Assembly (NCBI GenBank): GCA_002104905.1
Contig: MCFE01000044.1
Span: 62,001-126,000, forward strand
Direction of reading: 5' to 3'
Length of the DNA: 64,000 bases
From: Basidiobolus meristosporus CBS 931.73
Lineage: Eukaryota > Basidiobolomycota > Basidiobolomycetes > Basidiobolales > Basidiobolaceae
Both the position numbers and the translations under genes were made by a program. Under the pieces are notes generated by a model that ran no database searches, was not told where the DNA came from, and saw nothing but the letters and a program-made list of their open reading frames with translations. Below, in pieces: positions 59,601-64,000 of the stretch. The stretch's first letter is position 1. Each line of letters begins with the position of its first letter.

Positions 59601-60337
59601 TGGTTGTATTGAACCTGGGGCTGATTCTAGAGGATGCGACCTTTGATAGCCTGAACTTTGTCGAGATATCCACATATGATGATACTGAGGAGTGCTCCGT
59701 CCAAGCTTCAATTGAGGATTTGGAGTTTCTTGGATACTTGAATGAGGAGGGTGAAGATATGGAAGCAGAGATAGAGCCAGGTGCCGAGAAAGACCTTGCT
59801 GAAGGCATTGAGGCGATTGACTGCGAGGTAGAAATGTATCCACGCGATAACGGAACTCTTGATGAGGAGGCAAAAATGTGTCTATCTCGGGACGAAGAAA
59901 CCACTCAACTGGAGATTGATTTATCTTCATCTCGTGATATCGAAGTCCCCACCTCAGACATGCTTTCATCTCATGATAGAGAAGTCCCTGACTCCGAGGC
60001 AAATACACCCTCATCTCATGATGCAGATGCGAATCTTTCCGAGCCACAGAAACAGCCACAGAAACGTTCACAGGATGTCGAGACTCCCAGTTCCGAGGTG
60101 GACTTACGCCCTTCTCCCGAAGTAGAAGTTCCCGGTTCCGAGGTAGCAACGCTCCCGTTTCATGATGGAGAGGTACCGGTTCTAGAAACACAGACAGATA
60201 CAGAAACGCTATTATCCAATGATACGATGGTCCCTACTACCGAGATTGAAATCTCACCAGTCCATTCGCATCATGAAGACAAGCCCCCAGAGAGCGCCAA
60301 GAAGCGTAAAGGGAAAGCCAAGAAGGCCAGAAGATAA
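56699..60337 (+). CDS. BCAS3: BCAS3-family WD40 protein (phagophore adaptor type)
   Basis: Thirteen exons: 56699-56793, 56852-57106, 57165-57282, 57336-57403, 57464-57605, 57662-57908, 57967-58136, 58195-58867, 58925-59028, 59095-59306, 59361-59416, 59471-59563 and 59631-60337; 979 residues from this ATG. Human BCAS3 binds PI3P and PHAF1 at forming autophagosomes. Beta-propeller blocks are LLLGYNDGFQIWDL, RNHKIVKTLEYADEEI, PIAHFQAHHHAVASLAFNES and GTGFQVFEL. The C-terminal BCAS3 domain reads WLAQSEITTHHIHEVSLWSS. Beyond it lies a 300-residue acidic tail with repeats of the type SHDxEVPxSE and a basic end, KKRKGKAKKARR. The start is uncertain: the reading frame is open upstream to 56567 without an ATG. 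The last intron (59564-59630) was needed to join the tail. It converges on the next gene. Confidence 0.87.
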
Positions 60338-60445
60338 TGCGTATTGTGAATAAAGTAACGATTGAAAAGACCTCTTTATTGAAACGGACCGTACAGACAG
60401 ATGATATAATGGTGGAGGAATAAAGAAATTTATACAACTTGGTGA

Positions 60446-61546
60446 TCACTCGTGATCATCTAACAATCCTTTCTCTTCACCGGTGGAAAACGCTTCATCG
60501 ATTTTCACTGGGTAATAGTTGTGGGATAAGATCTTCTCGTCTCTAATCTCCTCTTCGTCTTGGAGCAGAGCCTCCCTAACCTCCAGATCCATAAGGGCCT
60601 CTCTCTTGGCTCTGAGACGAAGAAGGAAGAGAATGGGGAAAACAATGAACAGCATGATGGAGGATACCATACCTACCCATACCAATGCGAACAACTCAAT
60701 CTCACCAAGGTTATCCGAGGCCCATTCCCCAATCTTCTGGGCCGCCTCATGATACCAACCTTTGAGAGTCTTCGACAACATTGTGGAGATAGCTTTTTGC
60801 TTGCTTGAGGGCGTGCTTCATGTGCTTGTGGCTACCGTGCTTGTGGTTGCATTTGTGGTGATGCTCATGGGAGCGGTTATCCTCGAAATCCCAAAATGGA
60901 ACCCGTTCTTGCTCTTCTTGTGGGAAATAGTACGCCTCGTCCAAGGAGATCTTCTGTGGTGGGAAGATGAGGATTTCACCGGTCTCCGGTAGGTCGATTA
61001 TTACCTGAACAACCTTTTTACCAACCGTATTTTTGTCCAGGATTTGGGTTTGTAAAACCACTCGTGGAAAGAAGATATCTTGCTCCTCGTCGTACTCAAC
61101 ATCGGCCCAACCATACATCTTGACTGGTAGCATCTTTGGTGCAATATTCATCAGCTCAGCCTCAAGCATATCGCCCGCCTCTTGAATATCGGAGGCAAAT
61201 ACGGGGACATTTTCGTAGATTTGGATACCGTCCTCAATTATCTGGCAACCCATTAGCAAGGTGTATGCAAAGAGAGCTATCGGACACTTACCTGTCTTTC
61301 ATCAAGATTGAGGTTCATGGTGAGAACTCTGGGGCGATTAAGTAGCTCCCCACTTTCACTAATAATCTTGTCGACCTGATTGATCGAGATGGCCAAGATC
61401 TTACTCTCAGGGGCGACTTGTAAGCTTTCCACCTGTACATTCAACTCCGGGTCGTCTAAAACGTCCTTCATAACCATTGCGGATGCATTGAGGAGTAGCA
61501 AGAGGGATATAAAGGCTGCAGAGATATGCTTAATTTTGGAGAACAT
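60446..61546 (-). CDS. Unrecognised secretory-pathway single-pass membrane protein with His-rich stretch
   Basis: Proposed exons from the start: 61292-61546, 60836-61241 and 60446-60759; 324 residues. The product has a signal peptide (residues 1-24, FISLLLLLNASA), a lumenal domain with repeated short hydrophobic strands, a His/Lys-rich stretch HEHHHKCNHKHG just before the membrane, one membrane segment (about 244-268) and a charged cytosolic tail rich in Glu. This layout resembles fungal ER/secretory proteins of unknown function; I do not recognise the family. The last intron (60760-60835, donor GTAGCC, acceptor TCAAAG) is inferred because the membrane-segment frame is offset by one base from the lumenal frame; if it is retained the protein stops after 22 more residues with no membrane anchor. 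It is transcribed convergently with BCAS3, 108 bp away. Confidence 0.7.
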
Positions 61547-61974
61547 GTTCACCGAATACAGGCACTACTGTTACGAAAAGGATGTTTGGTGATATACAAA
61601 GGAGGTAGGGGAAATAAAGTTTGTTAAAGTATATAATGTCAAGTTAGGCAGAACAAGGTATTTAAATCAAAGAAAACTTGCGTCACCCTGATCATTCCAA
61701 ATTTCATTTCTAATGATGAAATGAGGGCACCCGTGACTTTGTATTCTTCATTGGTTTTACCATATCGAGATCACTGTCTCATTGGTAAGCGACAAGCCAA
61801 TGAAAATCGGTTGGCTTGGCGAGATTTTGGCGATTCTTCCGTCGCTATGCTACAACCAACCCACCCCTATCAGCCTGCCCCTTAATCATCAGCTGTTATA
61901 CGTCAACACTGTGAAATAGAATAGGGATATTTGTTGGTAGAGCAAGAGAATTTATTGCATTGTCACTCAAAACA
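61547..61974. other. Intergenic, upstream of the His-rich protein gene
   Basis: 428 bp, no gene seen; it holds the promoter of the minus-strand gene to its left and the 3' end of the methyltransferase gene to its right. Confidence 0.5.
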
Positions 61975-63426
61975 TCACTTTTTCGAAAACAAATAGTGGG
62001 AAACTCCCCATTCTTGCCCGTTTCTGAAACTAAACAATTCCGCACACGCCAGGTAAAAGACCCTCCACCGATTCAACCACACTTTCCCTTCTTTCTCTCC
62101 ACCGTATGTCTTTGACAGGATAGGTAGTACCTTTTCTCTATTACTGTCGAGTACCTTCAGCCAGGCCTCGGATGTTCTGCCTATTGTGTGTGAATCAATT
62201 AATTAGATTAAATCCAAGGTATTAAATGTGGCGAATACCAACCATAGTGAGTGCCATCCACGAACCATTGATCAACAATGGTCAAGTCGTCTTGGAAATA
62301 CAGGAATAGATCGCTACTTGGCATGGTCCCTCCGGTAAAGAAGTACTCAGCCATCCACGAGTGGTCGTCCTCTGTCACGAAATCGTATGGAATATGTTTG
62401 TGACAAAAAATATGGACAAATAGTAGACCATCGTCCTTTAGCCATCCGGAAGTCTTGTGCAATAATTGCTTGTAATTTTTCATATGTTCAAACATCTCAA
62501 TACTCAGTATTCTATCAAACCTATCAACCGAGTTAGTGCAATTCTTGGAAGACAGAGGCATACGACTTACTGCAGATCTTGATTCTGGTATTCATTTATG
62601 TCGGCGGTGATAATGTGGAGATTCTTGATCCCTCTCTCCTCAGCTCTGTCCTGTATATAGGTCTTTTGGGTTGAGGAATTTGATAGTCCGGTGATTTGCG
62701 AATTGGGGTATTTCTGGATGCAGGAATAGCCATATTAGTTAAGAGTTTTGAAGGGTTTTTGTGAATTAGATGATTACCTGAGCCAGAAAAAGGGATAAGC
62801 TTCCCCAACCACAACCAAGATCTAGTATCTTCATACCATCCTGAAGACGTGCTTTGACACAATAAGACTCCAACATCAGCTCTTCAGCTTCGTTCAGACT
62901 TTCCGTACCTAGATTCAAGTAAGCCTCGCATTCCAATTTCCAGCTATTCACCTGGGTTAACTTACCAGTTGGGAACAGACAGCATGAATACTTCATTCTT
63001 TTTCCAAGAGTATATTGGAAGAACTCAGTAGGCACCTCGATCGATGTTAGCCTTGATGCTACTTATATCGAGAGGGTAGGTTCTGACTATAGGGCTTACC
63101 TCGTAATGCTGCTTATTGGCCTCCGTAGTATGCAAGGCGATCGGACGCTCTTTTAAGCTTTTAATGTAGTCCATCTTCTTCTCCATGTTAGAGGCCTCTG
63201 CTCCATTACCGTTGATTTCTGCAAGTCTAATTCCCAACAACTGCCGAATGCCCGTTCGCAAAGCGATATCAGGAAGTAGACCGTTGTCAAGAAGTGGCTC
63301 ATACCAGGTTGGAGGAGGCGTTGGAACCCAATCCAGAGTTTTTGAGATGAGAGAGCTTATCAAGGAAGTCATGACAGGAAACAAAGAGTTAAAGGATGGG
63401 TCTAGTAGCTTTCCCTTATATAGCAT
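61975..63426 (-). CDS. CFA-synthase-like SAM-dependent methyltransferase
   Basis: Exons from the start: 63100-63426, 62966-63035, 62778-62908, 62571-62713, 62243-62520 and 61975-62180; 384 residues. It belongs to the family that includes bacterial cyclopropane-fatty-acid synthases and plant coclaurine N-methyltransferases. Motifs in order: [20 protein letters not shown], then the SAM-binding glycine loop [17 protein letters not shown] (about residue 160), [10 protein letters not shown], the [13 protein letters not shown] block with the conserved [19 protein letters not shown] and the aromatic-rich [14 protein letters not shown]. The substrate cannot be told: a lipid double bond or an amine are both possible. 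An internal ATG at 63372 is an alternative start. It is divergent from TANGO2 with a shared 250-bp promoter region. Confidence 0.9.
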
Positions 63427-63676
63427 AATGAGTTGTCATCAAAACGGATGAATGCATTACAACATTCTAAGCCACTAATAATTATTTATCGGTTGAATCG
63501 TGAATGCTATGCTTTCTCTCTGATTTCAAACCATCATCGAGATTTTCAGTTCTCAACCCATTATCCTATCAATGATCGCACTGGTTACTACGTATTACAA
63601 CTGTGTGCCAAACCAAAATCCTTGATAGCCAAGTTGCTTCTTAAGTTACCATCAAATACAATTCAACCCGAAAATA
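63427..63676. promoter_or_regulatory. Divergent promoter region, methyltransferase and TANGO2
   Basis: 250 bp between two opposite start codons; no gene or clear operator seen. It must contain both promoters if the chosen starts are right. Confidence 0.5.
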
Positions 63677-64000
63677 ATGTGCATTAATTTTTGGACACTT
63701 CAACACCCCAAGTATAGATTGTGAGTGTTCCTATCACTTGTATTCTAACCTTACGTGTTGCTGACCCTATTTCGATTGGGAATCTCCAGTGTCTTTGCCT
63801 CGAATCGGGACGAGTTCTTGGCACGCGCAACTAAACGAGCGGAATTTTGGCCTCCGGCCGAGAGTGCTCTTTCTGGAATCGACACGACCCATATCACTGC
63901 CAACGAACCGATAGGTGGCACTTGGTTGGGCGTTAACAAAAAGGGACGCTTCGTGAGCTTGACTAACTTTCGTGAACCAGTAAGCCCCGGAGCAAGTGCG
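63677..64000 (+). CDS. TANGO2: TANGO2/NRDE family protein, N-terminal part (cut by window edge)
   Basis: Exon 1 is 63677-63720 and exon 2 starts at 63790 and is still open at the window end. The product begins MCINFWTLQHPKYR, followed across the intron by the FASNRDEF block that names the NRDE family, then the GGTWLGVNKKGRFVSLTNFR block. TANGO2 proteins act in Golgi/ER organisation and in haem and lipid handling in mitochondria; the Cys at position 2 is the predicted N-terminal nucleophile. The donor is GTGAGT and the acceptor CTCCAG. Confidence 0.92.

Noticed and set aside
59532-60191. 219-codon minus-strand ORF opposite the BCAS3-type tail
   Set aside because: The repetitive acidic coding of the plus strand creates it; it has no recognisable domain.

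Overview
The window reads as nuclear DNA of a filamentous, probably early-diverging fungus. The evidence is short GT-AG introns of about 50-76 bases, many per gene; fungal protein families (Sur2-type C4-hydroxylase, a UPF0658 Golgi membrane protein, a Mrs3/4 carrier, a Grx3/4 glutaredoxin); and a chromosome split into an A+T-rich transposon block and a compact, more G+C-rich gene block. The exact taxon cannot be read from the sequence. No tRNA, rRNA, CRISPR array or prokaryotic feature was seen.

Layout 1: bases 1 to about 38,200 are a nested graveyard of LTR retrotransposons. Two Ty1/Copia families dominate. Family A (LTR about 369 bp, TGTTGAAATATT...TTGCAACA) has a truncated copy at 1-1767, a twice-deleted copy at 5950-8314 and one full-length copy at 11594-16280 with a perfect GACCC target duplication. 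Family B (LTR about 349 bp, TGTTGTAAAAATTTG...CTTACAACA) forms a pile of nested copies from 23817 to 37256, plus older scraps at 1768-5080 and 37280-38190. Both families carry the same primer-binding site, GGTTATGAGCCCC, which matches the anticodon arm of initiator tRNA-Met rather than a tRNA 3' end. Two Ty3/Gypsy relics (16374-17530 and 18676-23082) and some unrecognised repeats fill the rest. Every element seen is defective.

Layout 2: bases 39,378 to 64,000 hold eleven intron-containing host genes, the last running off the right edge. In order they are: a mitoferrin-like iron carrier (+), sphinganine C4-hydroxylase SUR2 (+), Grx3/4 monothiol glutaredoxin (+), a type II membrane protein joining a glycosyltransferase-like region to an alginate-lyase-like domain (+), a full-length Borealin-like chromosomal passenger subunit (+), COPII coat SEC23 (-), a UPF0658 Golgi membrane protein (+), a WrbA/Pst2 flavodoxin-fold quinone reductase (-), a BCAS3-family WD40 protein (+), an unrecognised single-pass membrane protein with a histidine-rich stretch (-), a CFA-synthase-like SAM methyltransferase (-) and the first exons of a TANGO2 gene (+). 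Exon-intron structures were worked out by hand from reading frame, splice motifs and family conservation.

The genes are ordinary eukaryotic neighbours, not an operon. Two pairs are divergent (SEC23/UPF0658, both early secretory pathway, 903 bp apart; methyltransferase/TANGO2, 250 bp apart) and one is convergent (BCAS3/membrane protein, 108 bp apart). Mitoferrin and Grx3/4 both belong to iron and Fe-S handling but are separated by SUR2. I found no convincing new multi-gene system. The most unusual protein is the glycosyltransferase-like/alginate-lyase-like fusion, and the most informative non-coding signals are in the retrotransposon pile.
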